The translations under genes and the position numbers were made by a program. Below are positions 40,460 through 49,357 of a stretch of 64,000 nucleotides of DNA, piece by piece (the first letter of the stretch is position 1; every line of letters begins with the position of its first letter). Under the pieces are notes generated by a model that was not told the DNA's origin, did not search any database, and worked only from the letters and a program-made list of their open reading frames with translations. This DNA is from Gordonia sp. ABSL11-1 (GTDB taxonomy: Bacteria > Actinomycetota > Actinomycetes > Mycobacteriales > Mycobacteriaceae): NCBI RefSeq assembly GCF_030315685.1, contig NZ_JASXSI010000003.1, positions 186,001-250,000 of the forward strand, in the 5' to 3' direction.

Positions 40460-40692
40460 AGAAGTTGGCGAATCGGCCGCGCGATGTCGATGTGTGCATT
40501 ACGCTGTCGCTATCTCGCAAGAGAGCGAGGGGGATGCGCCGGTTGGGGTGCCCTTGATACGTTCGATCCGTATGTCCTCCACTGACGGCTTGGTGCCGGT
40601 GGTCTGACACCGTTTCGTGTGATCCGGCTGTCTCCATCTCGGGATTCACCGGTCACGGCGGCCCCCGAAGTCCATTGCGGCGGAGGGTGGAG

Positions 40693-41985
40693 ATGGGACT
40701 TTCCTCGTCACTGTCGATCGTCGGTGGCTGGGTTCCGGTCAGCGTCACCATTCTCGGCATTCTCGGTTTCCTCTGGCTGATCGTCTATCCGAGTGTCCGC
40801 TATCTCCTCATCGTGGTACCCGTGTCGGTCGCGGTCGCGGTGATCGGCACAATCGCGATCCGCCACGTCATCGAAGACGTCTGGCATCCGTTTCCCGAGC
40901 CGATCCAGACGAAGGTCTACGTGTCGGGCGGCGTGGCCGTCCTCGCCGCGATCCTCCTGGTCGCGCGATTCATCGTCGGGCATGGTGTGGCGCAGAAGCT
41001 CGTGACGGTCGTCGCCGGTCTGCTGGCCATCACGATGGGTCTGTCGCAGATCAACATCAGTTTCGCCGCATACCCGACCGTCGGCGCACTCATGGGCGAC
41101 GTCGGTGCGAGTTCGGTCTCGCTCTCCCAGCTCGACGATCACAGTCTGCGGGTCGTGCCGATCGACGAATGGCACGCGCCCGCCGGGATGACCAGCGGCG
41201 GGCGGATTCTGACGGCCACCATCCCGGGAACCAAGTCCGGCTTCCAGACCCGGCCGGCCAAGATCTACCTCCCACCCGCGACGTTCACAACGCCGACGCC
41301 GCTCCTGCCGGTGCTCGTGCTGATGGCCGGCCAGCCCGGTTCCCCGGACGACTGGCTGCTCGGCGGGCAGCTCGTCGCCACGATGGACGACTTCGCCCGC
41401 ACCCATCACGGTCTGACGCCCATCGTCGTCGTGGCCGATGCGACGGGAACCGAACTGGCGAACCCGATCTGCGTGGACTCGAAGCTGGGCAACGTCGCCA
41501 CCTACCTCACCCAGGACGTGCCCGACTGGGTCGGGCAGAACCTCCGCAACGCCGACACCGCGCGGACGAGATGGGCGGCGTCGGGCCTGTCCTACGGTGG
41601 CACCTGCTCCTTGCAGCTCGCGACGAATTACCCCGAGCTGTATCCGACCTTCCTCGACATCTCCGGTCAGCTCGAACCGACGCTGGGGTCACGGCAACGC
41701 ACCATCGACGTCGCCTTCGGTGGCGATGCCGCCGCCTTCCGCGCAGTGAACCCGATGGACCTGATGGCCACCCGGCAGTATCCGGAGTCGGCCGGTGCGT
41801 TTGTGGTCGGTTCGGGCGACACGGAGTACAAATCGGGCGTCCAAGCAACCTATGAGGCCGCGAAACGTGCTGGGATGGACGTGCACTACTCCGAGGTGCC
41901 GGGTGCCCACACGTTCGCGGTGTGGTCGGCCGGCCTGCGTCAGCAGATGCCATGGCTGGCCAAGCGATTGGGGATTCCCGAATGA
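40693..41985 (+). CDS. Membrane-anchored esterase, possible aminoacyl-phosphatidylglycerol hydrolase
   Basis: About 430 residues from the ATG at 40693, preceded by GGAGGGTGGAG. Four N-terminal membrane helices (to about residue 130) anchor an extracytoplasmic alpha/beta hydrolase of the esterase D/antigen 85 type. The nucleophile elbow is GLSYGG, and the late His is in PGAHTFAVW. The stop overlaps the next start (ATGA), so it is translationally coupled to an aminoacyl-PG synthase-like gene. Esterases beside such synthases are known in some bacteria to remove the amino acid from the lipid again. That role is inferred from context; a mycolyl- or other acyl-esterase is the alternative. Confidence 0.75.
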   Translation: MGLSSSLSIVGGWVPVSVTILGILGFLWLIVYPSVRYLLIVVPVSVAVAVIGTIAIRHVIEDVWHPFPEPIQTKVYVSGGVAVLAAILLVARFIVGHGVAQKLVTVVAGLLAITMGLSQINISFAAYPTVGALMGDVGASSVSLSQLDDHSLRVVPIDEWHAPAGMTSGGRILTATIPGTKSGFQTRPAKIYLPPATFTTPTPLLPVLVLMAGQPGSPDDWLLGGQLVATMDDFARTHHGLTPIVVVADATGTELANPICVDSKLGNVATYLTQDVPDWVGQNLRNADTARTRWAASGLSYGGTCSLQLATNYPELYPTFLDISGQLEPTLGSRQRTIDVAFGGDAAAFRAVNPMDLMATRQYPESAGAFVVGSGDTEYKSGVQATYEAAKRAGMDVHYSEVPGAHTFAVWSAGLRQQMPWLAKRLGIPE

Positions 41986-44129
41986 GCGTACCCACGGCAG
42001 AGTCCGTCGACGAGACGCCGAGCGTCCTCGTCGCCCGGCTCCGGACGACCGCGACCGCTCTTGTGCGACTGCCCTTCACCCTGACGCTCTGGGTGCTGGT
42101 CTTCGTCCTCGGGCTCGCCTCCGGGTCGCTGTGGGATCACGCGAGCCACAAATCCTGGTATCACAACGTGGCTTTCGGACTGCCCGCCGTCGAAGAGGGC
42201 AAATGGTGGACGATCGTCACCTCCTCGGTGTTCGAGCCCAGTCCGGGGAAGTACGCGATCGCCCTCGTCCTCGTCGCCGTGGGGATCGGCTGGGCGGAGT
42301 GGCGTCTCGGGACGGCACGCGTGGCCATCGTGGCCATCGGCGGCAAGATCGTCGCGGAATTGCTGACGGTGCTGCTCGTGTGGCTGTTCAGCCGTGACTT
42401 CACCTCGTGGCAGTGGATCGATCATCTGGCGGATTCGCGCGGCACCGGGGTGATCACGATGGTGGTGGCCGCGGTCGCGGTCGCATCGGCGACGCTGCGG
42501 TCACCGTGGCGGCTGCGGATCCGCGTGTTGCTCGGTGCCGTCGTGGCGATCACCTTCCTGTTCGAGGGCACCTTCGGCACCGTTCAGTACGTCCTGGCGA
42601 CGATCATCCTGCTCCCCATCGGCGAGCGGTACTTCAGCACCGCCGAACACGGCTACCTGCCCCGGACCCGGCGCGAGGTCCGGATGCTGGGATGCGCAGG
42701 CGTGCTGCTCATCGCGGCCGCCAACCTGCTGGTGTTCTTCTTCCCGGGCAGCGGTCCGCTCGGCCCCACCGATTCCGGCGACGAGTCCACCTTCTCGATG
42801 CTCATCATCCTGGTCATCAACCTGCTGATCGCGGACCAGTTGCGCCGCGGTCGACGATGGGCGTGGTGGGTCGCGATCGTGATCGGTCTGCTCAACGTCG
42901 TCGTCACCGTCTTGGTGGTCGCGCTGGTGGCGCTGTCGGACTTCGAGGCCGAGGGTGGTGTCACGGTCGGCACGACGCTGCTGTGGTGTGTTGTTCTCGC
43001 CGTGCTCATCCCGGGCCGATTCGCCTTCCGCGTGCCGTGGCGGACCAAGCGGGTCGGTGCGGGCGAGGGCGATCCGGTTGTCCAGGTGAAGGACCTGTTG
43101 CACGAACACGGTGGCGGGACCATGTCCTGGATGATCACGTGGCCCGGCAACGAGTACCTCTTCAGCGACGACGGCGCTGGTGCCGTCGCGTACCAACGTC
43201 ACATGGGAACGCTGCTCGCGCTGGCGGATCCGGTCTGTGATCCCGCGGGCCGCCGAGATGCGGTGCGAGCGTTCATCGATCTGGCCGAGCGCAGCGGGAA
43301 GACGCCGTGCTGGTTCTCGGTCGGTGCCGAGACCGCGCAGATCGCCGAGGAACGCGGGTGGCGCAGTCTGCAGATCGCCGAGGACACCATCGTCGACCTA
43401 CCCGACCTGGCGTTCAAGGGCAAGCCGTGGCAGCATGTCCGCTCGGCTCTGAACAAGGCGAAGAAGGAGAACATCACCTTCCGTTCGGTGGTGCTCGCCG
43501 ACGAGTCGTTCTCGATCAAGTCGCAGGTGCGGGCGATCTCCGAGGAATGGGTGGGTGACAAGGGCCTGCCCGAGATGGGTTTCACGCTCGGCAGTGTCGA
43601 CGAAGCGATGGATCCCGAAGTGCGCGTGGCACTTGCGCTCGACGACACAGGCAGCGTCCACGGGGTCCTGTCCTGGCTGCCCGTGTACGGACCCGCCGGT
43701 GGCGATGGGGAGCAGACCGACCACGGCACCGTCCGCGGCTGGACCCTCGACGTCATGCGTCGGCGCACCGACGGATTCGGTCCCGTCATCGAGTACCTGA
43801 TCGCGTCGTCGGCGATGGCGTTCAAAGACGAGGGAGCGAAGTTCATCTCACTGTCTGGTGCTCCCCTCGCGCGCAGTGGGGACACGGCGGAGGAAGAGGG
43901 GATGGACCGCCTGCTCGACAGCCTCGGTGCGGCCATGGAGCCGTTCTACGGATTCCGGTCACTGCACGCCTTCAAGAAGAAGTTCAGTCCCCGCTACGAG
44001 CCGGTCTTCCTCGCCTTCCGCGACGAGAGTGACCTACCGCGAATCGGATTGGCGATCTCCCGCGCGTATCTGCCCGACGCCACACCCGGACAACTGGTCC
44101 GCCTGGCCGCCTCGGGCAAGGGGGACTGA
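41982..44129 (+). CDS. Aminoacyl-phosphatidylglycerol synthase-like protein (MprF family, DUF2156)
   Basis: About 715 residues starting MSVPTAESVDE; the ATG overlaps the esterase stop. The N-terminal half has roughly ten membrane segments, the first group with a rhomboid-like look (GKWWTIVTSSVF, GIGWAEWRLGTARVAI). The C-terminal 330 residues form the DUF2156 transferase with family stretches WPGNEYLFSDDGAGAVAYQ, HVRSALNKAKKENI, GFTLGSVDEAMDPEVRVALAL and FISLSGAPLA. Such enzymes move Lys or Ala from charged tRNA to phosphatidylglycerol (or diacylglycerol) and change envelope charge. There is no fused lysyl-tRNA synthetase, unlike mycobacterial LysX. The convergent neighbour is a truncated alanyl-tRNA synthetase, which suggests alanine. 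Confidence 0.85.
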   Translation: MSVPTAESVDETPSVLVARLRTTATALVRLPFTLTLWVLVFVLGLASGSLWDHASHKSWYHNVAFGLPAVEEGKWWTIVTSSVFEPSPGKYAIALVLVAVGIGWAEWRLGTARVAIVAIGGKIVAELLTVLLVWLFSRDFTSWQWIDHLADSRGTGVITMVVAAVAVASATLRSPWRLRIRVLLGAVVAITFLFEGTFGTVQYVLATIILLPIGERYFSTAEHGYLPRTRREVRMLGCAGVLLIAAANLLVFFFPGSGPLGPTDSGDESTFSMLIILVINLLIADQLRRGRRWAWWVAIVIGLLNVVVTVLVVALVALSDFEAEGGVTVGTTLLWCVVLAVLIPGRFAFRVPWRTKRVGAGEGDPVVQVKDLLHEHGGGTMSWMITWPGNEYLFSDDGAGAVAYQRHMGTLLALADPVCDPAGRRDAVRAFIDLAERSGKTPCWFSVGAETAQIAEERGWRSLQIAEDTIVDLPDLAFKGKPWQHVRSALNKAKKENITFRSVVLADESFSIKSQVRAISEEWVGDKGLPEMGFTLGSVDEAMDPEVRVALALDDTGSVHGVLSWLPVYGPAGGDGEQTDHGTVRGWTLDVMRRRTDGFGPVIEYLIASSAMAFKDEGAKFISLSGAPLARSGDTAEEEGMDRLLDSLGAAMEPFYGFRSLHAFKKKFSPRYEPVFLAFRDESDLPRIGLAISRAYLPDATPGQLVRLAASGKGD

Positions 44130-44154
44130 CCCCGACACCAAGGTCTCGCACGTC

Positions 44155-45576
44155 CTACTCGTGCGCCCCGAGCTTCGTGGCCGCCTGCGACCTCCGGCGC
44201 TGTTCCTCACGGCGGTCGTCGAACTCGGCTCGCCAGTCGGTCGACAGGACCAGGCCCTGACGTTGTGCCTCCTCGGTGCTCAGCTCGACCGGGAAGCCGA
44301 ATGTGTCGCTGAGCGTGAAGAAGTCGTCGCCGGTGATGGGACGGTTTTCTTTGGCGATGTGCCGGAGTTCGCGCAGGCCCTTGTTGAGGGTGCGGCGGAA
44401 GGCGCGCTCCTCCTTCTGGAGAACCTTCACGATGGTCTCGCGTTTCTCGCCGACCTCCGGGTAGGAGTCGGCGTAGATGTCGGCGACGACATCGACGAGC
44501 GGTGCCAGCACGTTGTTCTCCACGCCCAGCTCGGTCGCGAACCGGATCGCGCGGCGCAGCAGGCGCCGCATCACGTAACCGGCTTCCCGGTTGCTCGGTG
44601 ACACGCCGTCGGCCGCGAGGAAGACGGCACCGCGCACATGGTCGGTGACGATCCGCATCGCGTGCGTCTCGTCGTCATATGACTTGCCGGACAACCCCTG
44701 GAGTTTCTCGATGATCGGCCAGAGCAGGCTGACCCGGAAGACGTCCGGACTGTCGATCGCAGCGGCGGCTATCCGCTCGAGGCCGCCGCCGTAGTCGACG
44801 TTGCGGTGGGGCAGCTCGGCGAAGCCCGCGCCGTCGTCACCGGCGGCCCGACGGTACTGCATGAACACCGAGTTGCCGATCTCCAGATACTGACCGCCGT
44901 CGGAATTCTGGTGGGGGAAGCGACCATACGCGGTGTCGTGGACGACCTGGGGGAAGTAGTAGAAGACCTCCGAGTCCGGTCCGCCCGGGTCACCGACTGG
45001 CATCTCGTTCGGTCCGCCTGCCCGCGACCACCAGTTCTTGTCCTGATAGAAGGCGATCCGGGCACCCTGATTGCCGACGTCGTTGCCGTGTTCCTCGGTG
45101 ATCAGGTCGACGCGATCGGCAGAGACGCCGGCCTTCTGGAACAGATCGGTCCATATGTCGGCGCTTTCCTCGTCGCGTGGGATGCCGTGTTCCGCATCTC
45201 CGGAGAACACGCTGACATAGATTCGATTCGGGTCGAGGCCGACGACGTCGACGAGGAACGACCAGAACATCGGTATCTGTTCGGCCTTGAAGTAGTCACC
45301 GAGACTCCAGTTGCCGAGCATCTCGAAGAACGTGGTGTGCCGGTTGTCGCCGACCTCCTCGATGTCCTGCGCGCGGACACAGGGTTGGACGTCGGCGAGG
45401 CGGTTCCCGGCGGGGTGTGTTTCGCCGAGGAGGAATCGCAGCAGCGGTTGCATGCCGCTCCCCGTGAACAGTGTCGTCGGATCGTCGTGAGGGACCAGCG
45501 ATGCCCGATCGATGATCGTGTGGCCGCGTTCAGCCATCATCGCGAGGTAGGCGGCCCGGATCTGCTGTGCATCCAT
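44155..45576 (-). CDS. Stand-alone alanyl-tRNA synthetase catalytic domain (no editing or C-Ala domain)
   Basis: 473 residues against about 880-900 for bacterial AlaRS. It keeps the class II core: LFTGSGMQPLLRFLLGE, RHTTFFEMLGNWSLGDYF as motif 2, QYLEIGNSVFMQY, LPHRNVDYGGGLERI and the DHVRGAVFLAADGVSPSN...GYVMRRLLRRAIR segment near 310-345. It ends cleanly after a helical stretch (DDFFTLSDTFGFPVEL), where AlaRS goes on into the beta-barrel and HxxxH/CxxxH editing domain. The end is basic and charged, not ragged, which argues against recent truncation. It likely activates alanine and may charge tRNA-Ala or feed another transferase. It converges on the aminoacyl-PG synthase gene with 25 bp between stops. 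Essential AlaRS must be elsewhere. Confidence 0.85.
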   Translation of the reverse strand: MDAQQIRAAYLAMMAERGHTIIDRASLVPHDDPTTLFTGSGMQPLLRFLLGETHPAGNRLADVQPCVRAQDIEEVGDNRHTTFFEMLGNWSLGDYFKAEQIPMFWSFLVDVVGLDPNRIYVSVFSGDAEHGIPRDEESADIWTDLFQKAGVSADRVDLITEEHGNDVGNQGARIAFYQDKNWWSRAGGPNEMPVGDPGGPDSEVFYYFPQVVHDTAYGRFPHQNSDGGQYLEIGNSVFMQYRRAAGDDGAGFAELPHRNVDYGGGLERIAAAAIDSPDVFRVSLLWPIIEKLQGLSGKSYDDETHAMRIVTDHVRGAVFLAADGVSPSNREAGYVMRRLLRRAIRFATELGVENNVLAPLVDVVADIYADSYPEVGEKRETIVKVLQKEERAFRRTLNKGLRELRHIAKENRPITGDDFFTLSDTFGFPVELSTEEAQRQGLVLSTDWRAEFDDRREEQRRRSQAATKLGAHE

Positions 45577-45737
45577 GACGCGATTCTCCGACTCTTGGGG
45601 ATGACAATGGGCGGGAACCGGACAACTCTGATGGTCGCGGCCACCGCCCTACGAGGCAGGGTAATCGGACAAATGCCGAAAAGTGTGGCGAATGTTGACT
45701 GTGGCGAATTCGCGCTGCGACCGCACCGCCCGACGGC

Positions 45738-46598
45738 TCAGGACGATCGGGCCGAGAGCCGCGCCTGCGTCGCGTCGACGCGGTCGGCGTGGGTGTAGAC
45801 GACCATCGAGTCGCCGCGTGAGAACCCGATGAGCGTGATGTGGCGTTCGTCGGCGAGTTCGGCGGCCAGCGACGACGGCGCGGACACGGCCGACAGTACC
45901 GGGATGCCGGCCATCGCCGCCTTCTGCACGAGTTCGAAACTGGCGCGCCCGGAGACCTGGAGAACGGTGTCGTGCAAGGGGAGTCGCTGCTGGGCGGTTG
46001 CCCATCCGACGACCTTGTCGACGGCATTGTGGCGGCCGACGTCCTCGCGGACGGCCAGCAGCGCGCCGGTCGTCGCGTCGAACAGACCCGCCGCGTGTAG
46101 CCCGCCGGTCTTGTCGAAGACCTTTTGTTCGTCGCGCAGCCGGGCGGGGAGGGCCAGCAGCAGCTCGGCGTCGATCGGTGTCATGAGGGCGCCGACGTCG
46201 AATGCCGAACGGGTCGTGACCGACTCGATGCTGTCCTTCCCGCATACGCCGCAAGCACTGGTGATGGGCAGATCGCGGGCGCGCAGCGTTGCCGGGACCG
46301 CGACGCCCGGTGCGAGTGTGATGTCGAGGACGTTGTAGGTGTTGGCGCCGTCGTCGTCGGTTCCCGCGCAGTACCGCGCCGTCATCACGGACTCTGCGGT
46401 GGTGACGATGCCTTCGGACACGAGGAATCCGATCGTGAGTTCGACGTCGTTGCCGGGGGTGCGCATGGTGACGGCGAAACGATCGCCACCGATGCGGATC
46501 TCCAGCGGCTCCTCGACGGCAAGGACGTCGGCACGCGCCGTCGGCGCGATGCCGCGGCGGATCCTGGTCACCCGTCGTCGGGAGGTGATACGTCCCAC
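45738..46598 (-). CDS. fdhD: Formate dehydrogenase accessory sulfurtransferase FdhD
   Basis: 286 residues with the CGVCGKDS motif (Cys116, Cys119) that carries the persulfide, and family stretches PLEIRIGG, GNDVELTIGFLVSEG, TGGLHAAGLF and GRHNAVDKVVG. FdhD moves sulfur from cysteine desulfurase to the molybdenum cofactor of formate dehydrogenases. No formate dehydrogenase gene is in the window. The GTG has no ribosome site, but TAGTGT lies seven bases before it (46606-46611), fitting a leaderless start. Confidence 0.96.
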   Translation of the reverse strand: MGRITSRRRVTRIRRGIAPTARADVLAVEEPLEIRIGGDRFAVTMRTPGNDVELTIGFLVSEGIVTTAESVMTARYCAGTDDDGANTYNVLDITLAPGVAVPATLRARDLPITSACGVCGKDSIESVTTRSAFDVGALMTPIDAELLLALPARLRDEQKVFDKTGGLHAAGLFDATTGALLAVREDVGRHNAVDKVVGWATAQQRLPLHDTVLQVSGRASFELVQKAAMAGIPVLSAVSAPSSLAAELADERHITLIGFSRGDSMVVYTHADRVDATQARLSARSS

Positions 46599-46640
46599 GA
46601 GGTCGACACTACTGCGAGGCGGCGGGGGAGCGTGCCCCTA

Positions 46641-47093
46641 TCAGACGTCGAGGATCAGCGTGACCGGACCGTCGTTGACGAGGTGGACGTGCATGTGGGC
46701 GCCGAACATGCCGGTCGCGACGGTTGCTCCGGCATCGCGCAACGCCGTGACGACCTGTTCGACGAGCGGCTCGGCGACCGGCCCCGGAGCGGCCGCGTTC
46801 CACGAGGGCCGCCGCCCCTTGGCGGTGTTGGCGTACAGCGTGAACTGGCTGATCACGAGGATCGGTGCGTCGACGTCGGAGGCGGACTGCTCGCGACCGT
46901 CGTCGTCGGTGTCGAGGATGCGCAGACGCCAGATCTTGTCGGCCAGCCGCGCCGCCTGCTCGCCGGTGTCGTCATGGGTCACCCCGATGAGGGCGACCAG
47001 CCCGAGGTGGCCGGCCGGGAGATCGAGCGCGCCGACGGTCTCGCCGTCGACGACCACGGATGCCTCGGAGACACGTTGGACCACTGCACGCAT
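46641..47093 (-). CDS. dtd: D-aminoacyl-tRNA deacylase
   Basis: 150 residues with both DTD signatures, SQFTLYA and the C-terminal Gly-Pro motif [14 protein letters not shown] removes D-amino acids, and also glycine, mis-attached to tRNAs, including Gly-tRNA-Ala. It lies 26 bp after the nitroreductase gene and 42 bp before fdhD on the same strand. Its closeness to an AlaRS paralogue that lacks editing may be meaningful. Confidence 0.97.
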   Translation of the reverse strand: MRAVVQRVSEASVVVDGETVGALDLPAGHLGLVALIGVTHDDTGEQAARLADKIWRLRILDTDDDGREQSASDVDAPILVISQFTLYANTAKGRRPSWNAAAPGPVAEPLVEQVVTALRDAGATVATGMFGAHMHVHLVNDGPVTLILDV

Positions 47094-47119
47094 GCGGACC
47101 AGGCTCCCACGCCCCGCGA

Positions 47120-47959
47120 TCAGCGCGACGGCAACCCCTGATCGCGCAGACGCGCACGCAGGTCGTCACGGCCCTTGAGGCTGTGCCGATCGGCCAACCG
47201 GGACAGCAGGGGTGCGATCCAGCCCGCGTCGCGCTCGTACTCCCGGTTGTAGGCGGCCAGACGGGAGTCGTAGTCGGCGACCGCCTCGTCGCGGGAGGGA
47301 TCGTAGGTCTCCTGATGCACGACGACCCGCTGCGGTAGTCGCGGCTTGATCCCGGCACGTTCCTCGGGGTCGGGCACCCCGACCGCGAGGCCGAAGGTGG
47401 CGAACACCCGCTGCGGCAGCCGCAACTCCGCGGCGACCTCGGTGGGTCGATTACGGAAGGCGCCGACGAACACCGCGCCCAGGCCCAGGGACTCGGCGGC
47501 GACGACGGCGTTCTGTGCGGCGAGGGAGGCATCGACGAAGCCGAGGACGGTGCTCTCGAGATAGTCCGTGGCGTCGAGTGCGGCGCCGTGGCGGTCGGCC
47601 ACGCGAGCGGCCCGCCCGAGGTCGGCGAGCCAGACCAGTACCAGGGGCGCGCACCGCAGGAACTGTTGGTCGCCGGCCAGCGCGGCGAGGCGTGCGCGCC
47701 GGGCGGGATCGCGGACGGCGATCACGCTCCAGGCCTGCAGGTTCGACGACGTCGATGCGGACTGTGCGGCGGCGATGATCGACGTCAGCTGATCGTCGTC
47801 GACCGGGGCGTCCAGGAACTGTCGGACGGACCTGTGTGCGAGGAGCTGATCGATGACCGGAGACCGCAGCCGCAATGCGGTGAGGTCCGGATCCCGGTAC
47901 CGCCGGCGGAGGAGGTCGGCGGTGACGGCGTACTCGGGTTCCGTGGGCGAGAGGGTCAT
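47120..47959 (-). CDS. Nitroreductase-family NADPH-flavin oxidoreductase (NfsA/FRP type)
   Basis: 279 residues. FMN-binding features of the family: [66 protein letters not shown] (key parts [17 protein letters not shown]) and FATFGLAVG. These enzymes reduce FMN, nitro compounds or quinones with NADPH. It follows the FMN-dependent monooxygenase by 30 bp, so it may supply FMNH2 to it, the part SsuE plays in classical ssu operons. That link is inferred. Confidence 0.88.
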   Translation of the reverse strand: MTLSPTEPEYAVTADLLRRRYRDPDLTALRLRSPVIDQLLAHRSVRQFLDAPVDDDQLTSIIAAAQSASTSSNLQAWSVIAVRDPARRARLAALAGDQQFLRCAPLVLVWLADLGRAARVADRHGAALDATDYLESTVLGFVDASLAAQNAVVAAESLGLGAVFVGAFRNRPTEVAAELRLPQRVFATFGLAVGVPDPEERAGIKPRLPQRVVVHQETYDPSRDEAVADYDSRLAAYNREYERDAGWIAPLLSRLADRHSLKGRDDLRARLRDQGLPSR

Positions 47960-47989
47960 GCGGGCTCCTTCATCGTCAGGACGGCTCGA

Positions 47990-49351
47990 TCAACTCGCAT
48001 GCGATGCGGCGTCGGCGCCGGCGAATCCACTGACCGGACGCGGCAGACCGAAATGCTCACGGAGCGTGGTGCCGGTGTACTCGGTCCGGAAGAGTCCGCG
48101 TTTCCGCAGCAGCGGGACGACGGTCTCGGTGAAGGCCTCGAGCCCACCCGGGTAGAACGGTGGCATCACGTTGAAACCGTCGGCGGCACCGTGGGTGAAC
48201 CACTCGGAGATGGTGTCGGCGATCTGCTCCGGCGTGCCGGTCACCACACGATGCCCGCGCGCCCCGGCGAGGCGGTGCAGCAGGGCGCGGACCGTCGGCT
48301 TCTCCCGCGCGACGATCCCGGCGACCACCTGTTTGCGGCTGCGGGTGTTGTCGGTGACATCCCCCGCATCGCCGAAGATGTCCGGTGGGACCGGGGCATC
48401 GAGATCGAGTGAGGACAGGTCGACCTCGGTGATGCCGCGCAACTGATAGAGCCCGTAGGCCGGGACGGTGAGCTGGTTGAACTCCTGCTCGAGTGCCTTG
48501 GCCTCGTGTTCGGTGCCGCCGATGAACGGGCTGATGCCGGGCAGGATCTTGATGTGATCAGGGTTGCGGCCCAACGACTCCGCACGCGCACGGATGTCGG
48601 AGTAGAAGGCCTGGGCATGCTCGAGGAGTTGATGCGCGGTGAAGATCGCCTCGGCGTACTGCGCCGCGAACGCCCGTCCGTCGTTCGACGCCCCTGCCTG
48701 GACGAGGACCGGATGACCTTGCGGGGACCGCGGCGCGTTGAACGGGCCACGGACTGCAATGTGCTTGCCGACGAACTCGGCGCGATGGATCTTGTCGGTG
48801 TCGGCGTAGATCCCGGCGTCACGGTCGAGGACGACCGCGTCGTCCTCCCAGCTGTCCCAGAGCCGGACGGTCGCGTCGACGAACTCACGTGCCCGTTCGT
48901 AGCGGATGGCGGGGTCGGGATGGGCAGGGAGACCGAAGTTCTCGGCGGCCGCCTCGCTCGACGTCGTGACGATGTTCCAGCCTGCCCGACCCTTGGACAG
49001 GAAGTCCAGACTTGAGAAGAGGCGCGCGAGGTTGTAGGGCTCGTAGTACGTGGTGGATGCGGTGGCGATCAGGCCGATGCGTTCGGTCGCCGCCGCGATG
49101 CTCGTCAGCAGGGTCACCGGTTCGAGCCGGCCGGCGGTGCTGTACCGGGCCTCCGAGCGCAGTGCCGGCCCGTCCGCGAGGAAGACGGCGTCGAACCGGG
49201 CGGCCTCGGCGGTGCGTCCGATCTGCTGGTAGTAGTCGGCGTCGAAGATCCGCTCGGGCTGCGAGGACGGATGCCGCCACGCCGCCTCGTGATGGCCCGC
49301 GGGATAGATGAACGCGTTGAGGTGGAGTTGACGTTTCGGCTCGGCAGGCAT
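47990..49351 (-). CDS. FMNH2-dependent monooxygenase of the NtaA/SnaA/DszA family
   Basis: 453 residues, the usual length. Family stretches: HLNAFIYPAGHHEAAWRHP, FDAVFLADG, GRAGWNIVTTSSEAAAENFG, GHPVLVQAGASNDGRAFAAQYAEAIFT and DGFNVMPPFYPGGLEAF (shortened motifs of the luciferase-like fold). Members oxidise nitrilotriacetate, dibenzothiophene sulfones, sulfonates and similar substrates with reduced FMN from a partner reductase. It starts six bases after the ABC ATPase stop. With the ssu-like transporter it probably releases sulfur from an imported organosulfur compound; the substrate is unknown. Confidence 0.9.
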   Translation of the reverse strand: MPAEPKRQLHLNAFIYPAGHHEAAWRHPSSQPERIFDADYYQQIGRTAEAARFDAVFLADGPALRSEARYSTAGRLEPVTLLTSIAAATERIGLIATASTTYYEPYNLARLFSSLDFLSKGRAGWNIVTTSSEAAAENFGLPAHPDPAIRYERAREFVDATVRLWDSWEDDAVVLDRDAGIYADTDKIHRAEFVGKHIAVRGPFNAPRSPQGHPVLVQAGASNDGRAFAAQYAEAIFTAHQLLEHAQAFYSDIRARAESLGRNPDHIKILPGISPFIGGTEHEAKALEQEFNQLTVPAYGLYQLRGITEVDLSSLDLDAPVPPDIFGDAGDVTDNTRSRKQVVAGIVAREKPTVRALLHRLAGARGHRVVTGTPEQIADTISEWFTHGAADGFNVMPPFYPGGLEAFTETVVPLLRKRGLFRTEYTGTTLREHFGLPRPVSGFAGADAASHAS

Positions 49352-49357
49352 GAGTTC

